Origin: Cryptococcus deneoformans JEC21
Taxonomy: Eukaryota; Basidiomycota; Tremellomycetes; Tremellales; Cryptococcaceae
Direction of reading: 5' to 3'
Assembly (NCBI RefSeq): GCF_000091045.1
Contig: NC_006693.1
Coordinates: 633,299-665,798 of the forward strand
Length of the DNA stretch: 32,500 nt
The first letter of the stretch is position 1. Every line of letters begins with the position of its first letter. Shown here piece after piece: positions 1-10,572 of this stretch. The translations under genes and the position numbers were made by a program. The notes beneath the pieces are model-generated. The model was not told where the DNA came from, did no database searches, and saw nothing but the letters and a program-made list of their open reading frames with translations.

Positions 1-2
1 AG

Positions 3-299
3 TCTTCCACCCCCGTCACTGTTCCCACCTCGCCGCGAATAGTTCAATCTAAAACTCAGCCTCGTGAGGCACAGCAACCTCAAACGCGAGCCCAAACGCA
101 ACCTATGAAATCACATACCTTTCCTGTTGGCAGTAGCGTGCCATCAGCGAGCGCGGGCTCTCGCACAGGCACTGGAGGCGGTGTTGCTAACGCTGGTAAT
201 GGGGCTGACACCGTCTCAGGAGGCATACGAGATTGGGTGCGAGGAGATGATCCGATTGCAGTTGTTGGGGGTAGGATGACAAGCCCAATGAGGGATTAG
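3..299 (+). CDS. 3' end of an unidentified gene (C-terminal about 98 codons)
   Basis: An open frame runs from the left edge to a TAG at 297-299, so this is the last coding part of a gene that begins outside the window. The visible protein is low complexity: a Q/P/T/R-rich stretch, then a G/A/S-rich stretch, ending in TSPMRD. No domain can be recognised. The in-frame ATG at 105 is probably internal, because the frame stays open upstream of it with the same composition. It could also be a last exon whose acceptor lies just outside or within the first bases. The frame looks real from the lack of stops and the protein-like end, but the function is unknown. Confidence 0.55.
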   Translation, partial: SSTPVTVPTSPRIVQSKTQPREAQQPQTRAQTQPMKSHTFPVGSSVPSASAGSRTGTGGGVANAGNGADTVSGGIRDWVRGDDPIAVVGGRMTSPMRD

Positions 300-1711
300 G
301 TGGTGCAATGAAAGTTTTTGCAGGCTTTGAAGAGTGAAAATATTGCGTTTAAGACGAGAAAAAGGAGTTGACTGAGTCGGTAGCGCATATTCAGTTTAGA
401 ATTTACAGTTTTGTTTGGGTCTTGATAATACATTTCGTTGTGGCATTTGATGTTATTTTTCAATATTTATATCATGTGGCGATATAGTAAATCCACGCAC
501 CTTCGCCTTAGGTTCTTTATTATCTTTCTCAAAGCATCGTATTAAGGAGTAACTGAAGTAAATCAAGGTCCTTTTGTTAATCATAACATGTCTCGAACGC
601 TTCGTCATTCCATTGAGTGTTCTATCTTTGCATAAATAGGCGTAAAAAAGATTGCATCGATATGCGATTGATGGTCGAATGAAGGCATGCCATGTTTTAC
701 GATTAGGACATTTCGTACGCACTTTGTGCTCTAAGCCGGTGTATGATACACAGGGTCTGGCCAATCCAGAAGATGATAAACACAAGCATCACGCAGGAGT
801 ATCAATCCAAAGAAAGTCTGAGAGAACGAACGAAAGAGGAAGAGAAAGCTGCTGTATACGTATGACAGAAGGGTACGTAATAGCCGGCAGCTGGCGGAAT
901 AAATTATCAACAAGCAACGCCATCAGGATGACTCAGGAACAGATCGACGGACCGTCTATTGTTCTCCACGTCCAGGCACATTTCTTCCACTTTTTGCTAT
1001 TGTCCTTCTGTTCAAAGAGTCCCTTATCCCTTACATCCAGCCCTTTGCTGTTCCCACAAAACAAAAAGACAATAGACACCAGTACAATGCACTTCGGACT
1101 CAACAGCAAATGCCCCACCACTGCACAACCATCGCACAAGAGCACAGACAGCGTCGTTTCAGACCTACGCATTTTTCGGTTTCCGCATCTTTCTTGCCGT
1201 CAGACTCGTTTCTCTCTTCTTTATTTGGGTTTTAATCAATTCAAGGCCTTGGAAGGTGCCTGAGTTTCACTTTGGTCAGAGACTCGTTTGATTTCCATAC
1301 GTTGTCCAATATAGTCTGTTATAGCAGAGACCGTATTATTTGGGAATTGAGCAGCTGGTGACTTTCCTTTTTTTTCCTCATCTTTACCATCTTCATTTGA
1401 ACTCTCACACTCACCTTCCCCTTCACGCAGCTCATTTGTTCCTAATCTCAGCTTGAAACTGCGTCTCTGAGCAGATATATAGTCATTACTCCCCTACTTT
1501 ATTTATCGCCAGTAGCTAGTAATATCCGCCCATCAGAGAGACACACACACGTACAACACCACGACCTATCCGCACCACAACAGTATTCGTATCCTTCGCG
1601 AGCACTCGCCACTACTTCCGGATTCCCACACTCGCCACAGTCACATATAAATGCAAGTTTTGCCCTTTGTAGCCATACTTCCAACTGACCATCGCGTAGC
1701 AATTAGTCATC
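300..1711. other. intergenic region: 3' flank of first gene and promoter/5' leader of the CCCH gene
   Basis: These 1.4 kb hold no gene I can support. The right half has pyrimidine-rich tracts (around 1365-1400) and a CA-rich leader (about 1540-1640) typical of a promoter and 5' UTR. A TATAAA-like stretch lies at 1646-1651, with an upstream ATG at 1651. The frame open from about 652 to 1263 starts only at a TTG and its translation has no family features. Confidence 0.5.
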
Positions 1712-1746
1712 ATGCCGACAAACTCTACCTCCCCTCTGAGCGTTAG
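1651..1746 (+). promoter_or_regulatory. candidate overlapping uORF (31 codons) ahead of the CCCH gene
   Basis: An ATG at 1651 opens a 31-codon frame that stops with TAG at 1744-1746, in a different frame from the main start at 1712. If transcripts begin upstream of 1651, ribosomes starting there would pass the main start and end inside the gene, which would lower translation. A TATA-like sequence directly before this ATG makes it equally possible that transcription starts downstream and the uORF is not in the mRNA. Confidence 0.4.
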
Positions 1747-4709
1747 TAGACCGGCTACCACTAATCCTGATGTTCATGTCTCGTCTCCTACCCGTCCGTC
1801 TTTCATGTCTCACAGGCGCGGTCTCCAATCTTCGGATTCAGCCCGTGATAAAGATCCCATGGAGAATCTTGAGGGTGTCCATGTCCGTGGTCATCATCAG
1901 AAGAGGGTGAGTATTTCGTCCCTTGCGGACCCCGTTGTCAATCATTCCAGGAGGGTGAGCTTCTCCAGTGAGGCTATCGGTGATGGCCAAAAGTCACCAA
2001 TCTATCAGATTCCCCAGCGTTTGGGCCGTGGCTCCCTTTCCATCTCGCCCGAAACTGAGGTGTCAGACAAGAATTCCATTGCCAAACCCAGGGCTAAACC
2101 CCGGCCCTTGTCTTTCCAGGGCTCTCCTGCCGCTAGCCTCTTGAGCCCCTCCTCACAGTCCAAGTTTTCCATTACAGCTGCAGGTAAGGGTTTGACAATT
2201 TCCCCTTCTCTTGCCCGAAATCCCTCCTCTGGTTTTAAGTCCATTTGGTCTGCGAGTGCCACATTGCCAGATAACACATATTCTGGTTGGAACTCTCCAG
2301 TTAACAGTCCGAAAACTGTTGGTTCTGACTCGGGCACAATTGGTAGTGCGGCGCTCGTCGCAAAGAAAAGGGGCTTGTCCATCGCAATTGTTAAGGATAA
2401 TGGTGGAGTTATACCAGTCACTCCCAGCTTGGGAAGTGCTGGGTTCAAATCACAAGGGACTGCATTGGAGGGTGCGGAAATGAAGATGATCTGTGCCTCG
2501 AAGAATGATAGGGAAATTGTTCATGCTACGGCAGCTTCTGGACTTATCACCGGCAAGCTGGATAGTGCAAAGAGTTCAGGCTCAAAGAAGGAGAGTAAGT
2601 GGCTTTAGTCTTATCATCAAAAATGTTAAGTAAGAGCATGAACACTAACAGATGATGTAGTCATACTCTGCAAGTTTTACCACACCACAGGTCTTACGTG
2701 TACCTCTCGCCCTTGCCGCTTTGTTCACGCTCTGTCATCAGCCAAGTCCCCATTGCCCACTGATGACATCTCTCAATATGCTATGCTTTCCCCCACTCGC
2801 CCCATTGATCCGACTAGTGGTACTTTTGCTTTTGCCCAGCAGCAGATCAATCAGGTACCCAAACAGCTGAAAGTGGATAGCGGTGGAATTGATCAGGACG
2901 ACGTTGAGATGGGCGAAAGAGTGGTATTAAAGGATCAAAACGGTCAGGAGGTGACTGGTCAGGTGTTCTTGATGTCTGGAGGAGGCAAGGGGGCTGGCGG
3001 TAAAGGCAGGAACAAGTACAAGAGTGAGTAATACTGCTGAACATTAGCAATATACCTGACGTCGCCGGAAAGCGGTTCCTTGTAAGGACTTTGCCGAAGG
3101 CCATTGCCCATATGGCGATTATTGCTCTTTCCTTCAGTGAGTGTTTCATCCGTGCATGTACTGTATTTTATCTTACGGGGGGCTAGCGACGAAAAGACGC
3201 GGAACGTACTGCCTACCGACGATAAATCCTCCCGTACTAAGGATCATAAGCCCAGCAAGGCTGGTCACAAAGATTGTCTTGTCCCTTCTATCAGAGTTGG
3301 CCCTGATGTCATTCACAAATCTCGATCGAGTGGACTTTCAGCTTTTGGAACCCGTTTTTCCCAGATCGCAGTACAGGTTGACCGCTCCAGGGAGACCGTT
3401 GCGGCTCCCACCCCAAGGCGCGCAGTGTTTCCTGCTAGTTCCGCCACCCTCAAAGCGCATACGCCTCCTGTGCCTACTAGTGAGCCAGCGTCTGTTCCCA
3501 TGGCTGTCGTTACTTCAGCGCCCCCCAAGTCAAACGCTTGGTCTAAAGGTCCTCCTGCTCCCATCAAGAAGATTAGAAGCCTCAAGAAAGTCACCATCGC
3601 TGATATGGGCCATAAGCGTGATCTCAATGTCAGTTTAGATGCGCCTCTCAAAACCCCTACCTCTGCTGGGCCTCTTGCCGTACCCCTGTCAGCCATGTCT
3701 CTTTGGACTGAATCGGATCCTGCTACGCCTTTCGATCCCATGACACACAGAAAGAGGATGTTGGAGATTGAAGAGCAGGCCAAGAAGAACGGGCATAGTA
3801 AGGTCATGCCCAAGTCAAGCCTTGTAAACCTTGCGTTTGACTCTTCCCCTGCTCCGAGTCAAGTCTTTACCCCTTCCGAGTCATTCCTCCCCTTCATGGC
3901 TCCCACTTACCCTTGGGGGATGCCCATGTCTCCCGTTTCAGTCGGAGCTTACCAGGATCCTTCGATTCCTGACATTGAAGGAGGTTTGGGCGTTATTTGG
4001 ACACCGACCGGCTGGGCTGTTCAGGACGTTGCTATGAAGCACGCATTGAGGAGTACCGAGATGAAGCAGAAGTTTGAAAATGCGAAGGGGAGAAAACCTA
4101 TGAGTTATTACAGAAGTATGTCGCATACCCCATATCTTTCGGCCTTACTGACCGATGTATTGCATAGCTCGTCCTTGCAAGTTCTTTGCTGAAGGACACT
4201 GTCCTCACGGTGAGGAATGCACCTTTCTTCATATTATTCCAGCTTCGTCTCCCGAGCCGCTTTCGTCATCCGACAGCGATTCAGCCGACTACAAGCCCAA
4301 AGGGCAAGGCAACAGGCGGCTCAAGACCTTGCCATGCAAATTCTTCAACTCGGCGGCAGGGTGCATCAATGGCGATGACTGTGCATTCCTCCACACTCGA
4401 ATTGTCCCAGAGTCGGCTCCACTTGTAGCGAGACCTAGACCTTGGAGAACGAAACCTTGCAGGCATTATCAGCTTGGAAGGTGTATGCTGGGTGATGCCT
4501 GCCACTTCGCCCATGTGGACGATCCTACTTGGATAGCGTCGGGCCGGAAAACTGGAATTATGACACCTGTCAAGGTTGAAAATGCACTGGAACAATTAAC
4601 AGCTGAGAAAGTTGAGATGACTATCAAGCGGATTAGGGAAATGAGTAAAGAAAGGAAGGAGGATGACGAAGAGGATGATGAGGAAGACGATATACAAATT
4701 GTGAGTTAA
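1712..4709 (+). CDS. CCCH-type zinc finger protein with five fingers (926 aa)
   Basis: Exons: 1712-2594, 2661-3023, 3073-3136, 3187-4115, 4168-4709; introns of 66, 49, 50 and 52 nt, and all phases agree. The protein has an S/T/P-rich disordered N-terminus of about 295 residues and five CCCH fingers: C298-x9-C-x4-C-x3-H317, C419-x7-C-x5-C-x3-H437, C750-x7-C-x5-C-x3-H768, C803-x8-C-x5-C-x3-H822 and C844-x7-C-x5-C-x3-H862. The C-terminus is acidic (EDDEEDDEEDD). The third intron splits the final His codon of finger 2 (CA|C), which supports that splice. CCCH fingers of this kind usually bind RNA, so a role in mRNA stability, processing or translation is likely; this is inferred from the family. 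Finger 1 has unusual spacing. I cannot name an ortholog. The start is the first ATG of the long frame, in context CATCATG. Confidence 0.9.
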
Positions 4710-5511
4710 TCTACTTGATTCTTGTTTAAGATTGTGATGTTGAAAGCGCAACAGGTAACATACAGCACATTGAGCCCCTCGACCTCCAGTTATGGTTCCT
4801 CGTACGCTGTGTGAATGACAGGAGCTCCGTATCCTTGCTCTGAATATAGTTTAAATGAGTACACTATCCTTCAATTACAAAGATTACAAGTTTGCAGTGG
4901 CTTTTTTTTCTCTTTTTTTTTCAGAACTGAACAGAGCGATAAGGTGACGGAAATTATGATTTGTAAAAGTACACTAGATGATGTGAAATGGACGTCTAGC
5001 AATGGTGAAATGCAGTATGCAAGGCATGCAAAACAACCACATGAATAAATAGTTCCATCGACGAACGACAATGCCCACCTAAATGCTGACGGATTTTGGT
5101 CGTCAAAAGGAGGGTGCGCAATAACAACAAACAACGCAACTAAAACAAACAAAGACAAAAAAAGGGGTTCGGCTCGGAATGTTGATACGGTTCAGTTACC
5201 CGATAGGGAAGTTATATATTACGTAATATGACATTGAGGGGGGAGGTCGGCCGGTGCATAACTGGTTACAAAACAACACGTCTAATAAACTCTTTTATTT
5301 ATGCCTAGGCCTGTTTTCCTATTCTTCTTTTTCTCTTCCATTTGTCATTTTCTGCAATTCGCGTACTTTCTTGCGCCTTATATCCCTCCAGCCGACCACA
5401 TCACGCTCTTTTAACGCCCACTCTCTTTTACTGCATATCTCAACGAGATAAACGAAAAAGAAAAACGTCCGTTAGATTTACAACTTCACGACACGTCAAA
5501 GAACTACCACG
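4710..5511. other. intergenic region upstream of the LysM gene
   Basis: This space of about 800 bp holds a T-rich stretch (4902-4921, probably in the 3' flank of the CCCH gene), a perfect 14-bp palindrome at 5216-5229, and a pyrimidine-rich leader from about 5290 that probably forms the LysM promoter and 5' UTR. No supported gene was seen. Confidence 0.5.
5216..5229. promoter_or_regulatory. perfect palindrome with TTACGTAA core (possible bZIP site)
   Basis: ATATTACGTAATAT equals its own reverse complement. The TTACGTAA core (5219-5226) is a known binding sequence of fungal AP-1-like bZIP factors such as S. pombe Pap1. It lies about 285 bp upstream of the LysM protein start. Binding here is an inference. 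Confidence 0.4.
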
Positions 5512-6495
5512 ATGCTCGCTGCTTTTGCCCTTGCCGTTTTACCTCTGCTCTCATGTGAGTGAATGCTATTCCTACTCCTATTCTGGTCCATCATCTTTAT
5601 ACAGTATTAACTCCGCGTATTACCGTTCTTACCTATTTTTGTCACGACGCGCGACCCTCCTTTCATTCTGTCACACCCGCCATCTGTCATCTGACTGGTT
5701 GAAACTCCCTTCTGTTCAACATCCATCTGTAAAAACAGCCGTCATTGCTATTGATGGATGCACCCGAAATGCCACTGTGCAGTCTGGTGACACTTGTGAC
5801 TCCATTTGTAAGTAACGTTTCTAGTCGTCGCTTTGTTTTACATACTGCGCGTCTGGAGGCCATGGCTTGGCACGCTTGGGACACGTGTGCTGATAACGTG
5901 AATCTTATTGCCTCCTTTGCGTTTCTCATTTTCCAACCGTCATCTTACGACTCTACGATGTTTTTTTCCCTACCACTGTGATTGCCGACGTCCACTGATG
6001 ACTGCTCCCTACGCGTCGCGTCAATAACTGCGCACAGCTCGTCAATACGGCGTTTCCACCTATCAGCTTGCTCTTGTGAATGATGCCACTATCGATGAGA
6101 ACTGCGACAACTTAACTCCCGACGAAACTGTTTGCCTCGGTATTGAAGGGCAAGACTGCACGAAGGTCTACACCGTTGTTGCCAACGAGTAAGCAGTTGA
6201 GACGTCGATCGACCGAATACTGCTAATGTGCCCGCTTAGTACCTGCGCATGGGTACAGGAGATGTACGGTATCAGCAACGAAACCCTCTACGCCAACAAT
6301 CCCCAGATCGACGCCGATTGCGAGAACATCTACGTCGGCGAGGTCCTCTGTGTTGACACTGACGCTTTTTCTTACCCCTCTTACAATGAGTCTCTTTACA
6401 ACGTGAGTTTTCGTGTCGGGGGGCCTTTACTGGCGCTCATGGCTATCTATTCGTAGGCCCTCGCTTGGACCTACCTTCCTTACTGCGATGAGTAA
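5512..6495 (+). CDS. small secreted protein with two LysM domains (154 aa)
   Basis: Exons: 5512-5554, 5739-5807, 6038-6188, 6240-6402, 6457-6495; introns of 184, 230, 51 and 54 nt; phases agree. Residues 1-18 form a typical signal peptide (MLAAFALAVLPLLS..., likely cut after VIA). LysM 1 spans about residues 22-72 (TVQSGDTCDSISRQYGV...NLTPDETVCLG) and LysM 2 about 78-127 (YTVVANDTCAWVQEMYGIS...IYVGEVLCV). Nine cysteines suggest disulfides. LysM domains bind N-acetylglucosamine polymers such as chitin, so the protein probably acts in the wall or outside the cell. Fungal proteins of this size with only LysM domains include wall-binding proteins and host-masking effectors; which applies here cannot be told from sequence. 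The two long first introns are unusual for this window. Confidence 0.88.
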
Positions 6496-7588
6496 AAGGT
6501 CAAACTTACTCTAGTATTCTCTCAAAGCCCTTGTACCGTTCCGACGTACAGCTTTGTATTTCATCTTATTTGCTTATTATTTAGTTTGTTCTTCATACCC
6601 TACGCTCACCTGCAATCTCCTTCCTCATGTAATGAGGACAATGTAGCTATAAGGAGGCATCTTTTTGTTTTGCATACCCGATTTTGTGAAGAATAACGAT
6701 GAACGGACACTCTGGGAGTATCTATAAGTCGTAGAGGCACTAGAATTGATGAATGTCTTGATGTTTTTTCATAACGCCAATTAATTGTTGACACTGGAGT
6801 TACTGGTATGAGGAGCAGCAATCAGGAGATATTCTGGAGTAACGTATTACCGCTCCGAAGCGGCTATAGTTTTTGATTGGAAAGGGGTAGGTGGGAAGAA
6901 GGGTTGTACAGAGTGAAAGATGCAGCGTTACAGGTGAAGGTGGTGATCATCACCCAGATTACCAGCAGTCTGCAATAATAAGGACTCACTGATATCACCC
7001 AGCAATGTGACAGGTTTGAGCATTCAGTATTTTGTTGATGAATACCCCGGGAAGGCCCCTGGCGGAGAGCTCTATCTAAAGCCACCCGTATGATATGGTA
7101 CTCACCTGCATACATCCTACGAGTACAGCATAACACGCGTGGTGGAACAGATTTACGCAGAAACGTGCACATATGAGTGTCGAATTTATGTTGCATTATA
7201 CATTTTCCATCCGCAAGTCTCGTTACATGTGAACGGAACGAGGTAAGTAGGAGCTCCGAGGATGGAGAAAAGATCCCGAGCGCGAACGAATAAGTAATAA
7301 TAAATTGATATGGCTGTCGGACTTGGCCGTTGATATGACGAATGATGCATGATGTCGCGAGCTCGGATCCTCATTCGTCATCCTTTATTTCCTCTACTGG
7401 CTTATATATGACTCCTGCACCGGTACGCTTCTGATTACCCGAGCCCGAGGAGTTCCTTATATAGCTTTCCATATTTCCATATTCTACATTTCCTTTGTCC
7501 TTTATTATATATCCATTTACCTTCCAAACTGAACAATCTGCCCAGACTATCTTCCTCCTTCAGGTTTCTTTCCACGACCAGATACAGA
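6496..7588. other. intergenic region between LysM and aldo-keto reductase genes
   Basis: About 1.1 kb with no supported gene; the short open frames lack family features. TATATA-like stretches near 7403 and 7457 and a pyrimidine-rich leader just before 7589 look like the reductase promoter. Confidence 0.45.
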
Positions 7589-8770
7589 ATGTCTACACCA
7601 ACCGTAACTCTAAATGATGGCGTCAAAATCCCCAAAATTGGATTTGGCCTTGGTGAGTCCTCCCTGGCTCCTGGCGCAAGGGGTACCATGAGGCGCATCA
7701 TCCGCTGACTTCCCATTGTTTGTCGTTGTTACGTAGGTACCACCCACTACGCCAAGGAATGCGTTGAGCATCTCGTCTCAGCCTTAAAGACTGGGTACAC
7801 TTACATTGACTGCGCCCAAATGTACAAAAACAGCAAGAGCGTTAAGGACGCCTTGGAAAAGTGGGGCGGTAAGAGGGAAGATATTTTCCTTTTGCAAAAG
7901 TGTGAGTACATCATACCGGCCATGTGCCTTTCCCCTCCTTACTGATGGGAGATAGGCGGCAGCGGCGGTGGAGACAGTGAATCGGAGAAGAACCCCAAGG
8001 TTATCCTGAAGGGTTTGCTTCAGGAAATGGGTGTTGATTACGTTGATCTTTGTAAGTTGTCCGTGATTTTGTATGTAGAGTTCACCTTTTGACTGAATAC
8101 GTAGATCTTCTCCACTCTCCACTTGTAAGAAAGTTTTTTTGATATAGCAACGTACCTACTGATATTGGCAACAGCTCTTCGCTCCCAAGTACTCTATCAA
8201 CGAAGCATGGGCCATAATGGAGGAAATCAAATCTGAGGGCCTTGCCAAGTCTATTGGTGTCAGTAACTTCAGGGAGGAGGACCTCATGGAGTTGCAAAAG
8301 ACTTGGAAAATTGTTCCAAGTGTCAACCAGGTTGGTAGTTCATACCTTGAGATTAATCCGGTCGCCATTGACAGTCACCGTAGATTGAATTCCACCCTTA
8401 CAACTACCATGCCGACAACATGGTTCGTCTCCAAGATTTCTGTCACTCTAACAAGATCACCATCCAATGCTACGGCCCTCTCACTCCTCTCACCAAGGTT
8501 CCTGGTGGACCCGTTGACTCTGTAGTCAAGAAAATTGCGCAAGCCAAGGGGTACGAAGACTCACAAGTATTGCTGAACTGGGCCGTCCAGAAGAGTCAGG
8601 GTGTTGTCGTAACCACCTCGGCCAACGAAGGTAGACAGAAGTTGCAGCTGGAAGCCATCACTGAGAAGGGAGAGCTCACTCAAGAAGAAGTAGATGAGAT
8701 CAGCGAGGCAGGCAAGAAGATGTTTGTCAGGGCGTTCATGCAACAAGTCTGGGACAAGGCCAGGAAGTAA
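7589..8770 (+). CDS. aldo-keto reductase (295 aa)
   Basis: Exons: 7589-7652, 7737-7901, 7956-8051, 8105-8124, 8175-8330, 8384-8770; phases agree. The protein opens with the usual AKR strand (LNDGVKIPKIGFGLGT). The catalytic tetrad is complete: D46 (YIDCA), Y51 (MYKN), K76 (LLQKC) and H112 (YLLHSP). Later hallmarks are GLAKSIGVSNF, VNQIEFHPY and a barrel end at VLLNWAVQ. The cofactor loop reads VVVTTSANEGR rather than IPKS, as in the AKR3C-like fungal branch. It should reduce aldehydes or ketones with NADPH in the cytosol; the substrate is not predictable. Exon 4 is only 20 nt, and intron 5 uses an unusual GTTGGT donor, though the joined VNQ|IEFHPY motif leaves little doubt. Confidence 0.93.
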
Positions 8771-9891
8771 GAAGGTCCTTGCAGTTAAAATATCCAAATA
8801 TAACCAGAATGATGCAAAAAGTCGTAGATGTAGATGCATTGACAAGTTAGGCTTGTGCTGCTAGTCCACAGGATCCCAGCCTACATTCCTTTCTGTATTC
8901 TGTTATCACATTGTATTATATTTACATCTTTTCTTATTGCTTACATGTACCTATTATTATGGCATACTATTTTAAGCCCTATTTGTTAACTTGGACGACG
9001 CAGATGATGTTGTATGATGGAATGCTACAACTCGATATCATCTAAATACGTATCACTCCGTCGTCGGCTCGGACCCTCAGCTTATTTGTGGCAGTTATTT
9101 GTTTTTTTTTTTTTTTCATTTCCAAATTTCTTATTTATGTTTTTTTGCAGTTATTTGTATTTATTAACATTCATTTAAATTTCCTAATAATTTCGTTTTT
9201 TCTCGCTTTTTTATCTTTTCCGTAATTAACCATTTGAAAGGGGAACTACGGCGCAGTATTAAAAACTATTAAAAATGAAGTCTTAAAATCGCTCTTTTCT
9301 TCACCTTGTCATTCCCGACGGCCTGTTTCCACCTTCTGCAGCATTCTGATCCTTCGCAGAACCAGAGACATCCTCCCTATAATTACTCTCGCCCTAACTT
9401 TCCCAGCTTCTTCTTCCAAAGGCTGACCTGCTCGTCGGTTTTTCCCTCTTAATAACAGACCACCGCTAGAGATCAGTTATTTGTAGTCAACTTCTTCGGC
9501 CACGTTGCAGCTATATTATTTTTACATCATCAAGAATCCGGCGTCCTAATCCTTGAATATTGAGATCTAAAGCTATTCGGCAGTACATACTTAGTCGGCA
9601 GTTAAATATATGTCCAGCGTTCTACTCAGCGAACAAAGGAAGGTTGGAGGTTGTGAGGTAGTTAGGTTATAGGCGGAAGTAAAACAGTGGAGAGCCCCTT
9701 ATTCGCGTTTTTTACCCTCCTGCCTGCACAATCCCGCACGCAGCCACGAGCCGAATGATACCGAGCCGTGCCTGATCCGTACTTCATCATCCAGGGACAG
9801 CGTCTACCAGCAGGCGGAGAAGGCGTATAAAGTTATGGAAAAGTTTTTTTTAGAAGATCGTGCTTGTTAATGGATCTTTGGCGAGAAGCAT

Positions 9892-10009
9892 TGCATATCA
9901 TATGCAAACAAAATGCATTTGCGTTGTATGTCTTTTCTAAGCACTTCCTTATGCATCTGAATTGCATTCCAGGCCATGTCATCATATGAAATCTGTGCTG
10001 TATATGCAT
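9892..10009. repeat. cluster of six TGCAT/ATGCA words
   Basis: Within 118 bp there are TGCAT at 9892 and 9963, ATGCA at 9902, and the palindrome ATGCAT at 9913, 9951 and 10004. This is a homotypic cluster 560-670 bp upstream of the next gene start. It may be a binding-site array or chance in AT-rich DNA. Confidence 0.35.
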
Positions 10010-10422
10010 TAGTCCTTGCTCATGACGGCAGGCGTCGCAAACTATATCCGAATTCGGTCAGAGGTCGCGGAATCAAACTGTGTTGTGGCCCGGTGCGGTG
10101 GTGGCGAGGCGACGGGCGGGTACGGAATAAGGAGAAGAGAAGAGCAAGACGAGCTGGTGTGGGAGTACATAGACACGTACCTATACGCGTACAGACATAT
10201 ATACTTAGCATAGACCCGCTGAAACAGCAGTGTCCACATTACCCCGAGAAAGCATCCGTGGAATTATTTCTACAGTATTAGCTGCACTTGTAGAAAAAAA
10301 GGAGAAAGCAAAAAGGCAAAAAGACCGGGGTGCGCCGGTTGCAGAAGAAAGGCTTGAGCAGGATAATTATAGCTCATCTCAACCCTTGAATGATCACTTC
10401 TATCTCAGATACATCTCAGCGC

Positions 10423-10430
10423 TATAAATA
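10423..10430 (+). promoter_or_regulatory. TATA-box candidate for the membrane protein gene
   Basis: TATAAATA lies about 140 bp before the start at 10569 and is followed by a pyrimidine-rich stretch, which suits a core promoter. Confidence 0.4.
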
Positions 10431-10563
10431 TATATCTTCTTTTCCCACTTTTTATTTATCCGCCTTTCTCCCCTTCCGATCTCCTACCTTACATAACAGT
10501 CCAGCATCGCACTTCTCCATACTACACCACACCGCCTCTGTCAACGACATACACACCCTATAA

Positions 10564-10572
10564 ATGAGATGA
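10564..10572 (+). promoter_or_regulatory. minimal uORF (ATG-AGA-TGA) overlapping the main start codon
   Basis: The first ATG at 10564 reads Met-Arg-stop, and its TGA stop (10570-10572) shares bases with the main ATG (10569-10571). A ribosome ending the two-codon frame stops on top of the main start. This may set the level of translation by restart; it is visible in sequence, but its effect is inferred. Confidence 0.4.

Larger units (their letters stand above)
8771..10563. other. long AT-rich intergenic region with short repeats
   Basis: About 1.8 kb without a recognisable gene; this is the longest non-coding space in the window. It holds T-runs near 9103-9116 and 9139-9146, three copies of CAGTTATTTGT (9092-9102, 9148-9158, 9474-9484), a cluster of TGCAT/ATGCAT words (9892-10009), and a TATAAATA at 10423 near the next gene. 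Open frames between 9976 and 10281 are short and overlap on both strands, so I do not call them. A non-coding RNA or a decayed element is possible but not shown. Confidence 0.45.

Noticed and set aside
652..1263. 203-codon plus-strand open frame before the CCCH gene
   Set aside because: It starts at TTG, has no domain-like composition and overlaps open frames on the other strand; it is more likely promoter or leader DNA.
5342..5815. 157-codon open frame over the LysM gene start
   Set aside because: It runs in another frame through the first LysM exons and intron; the spliced LysM model explains this region.
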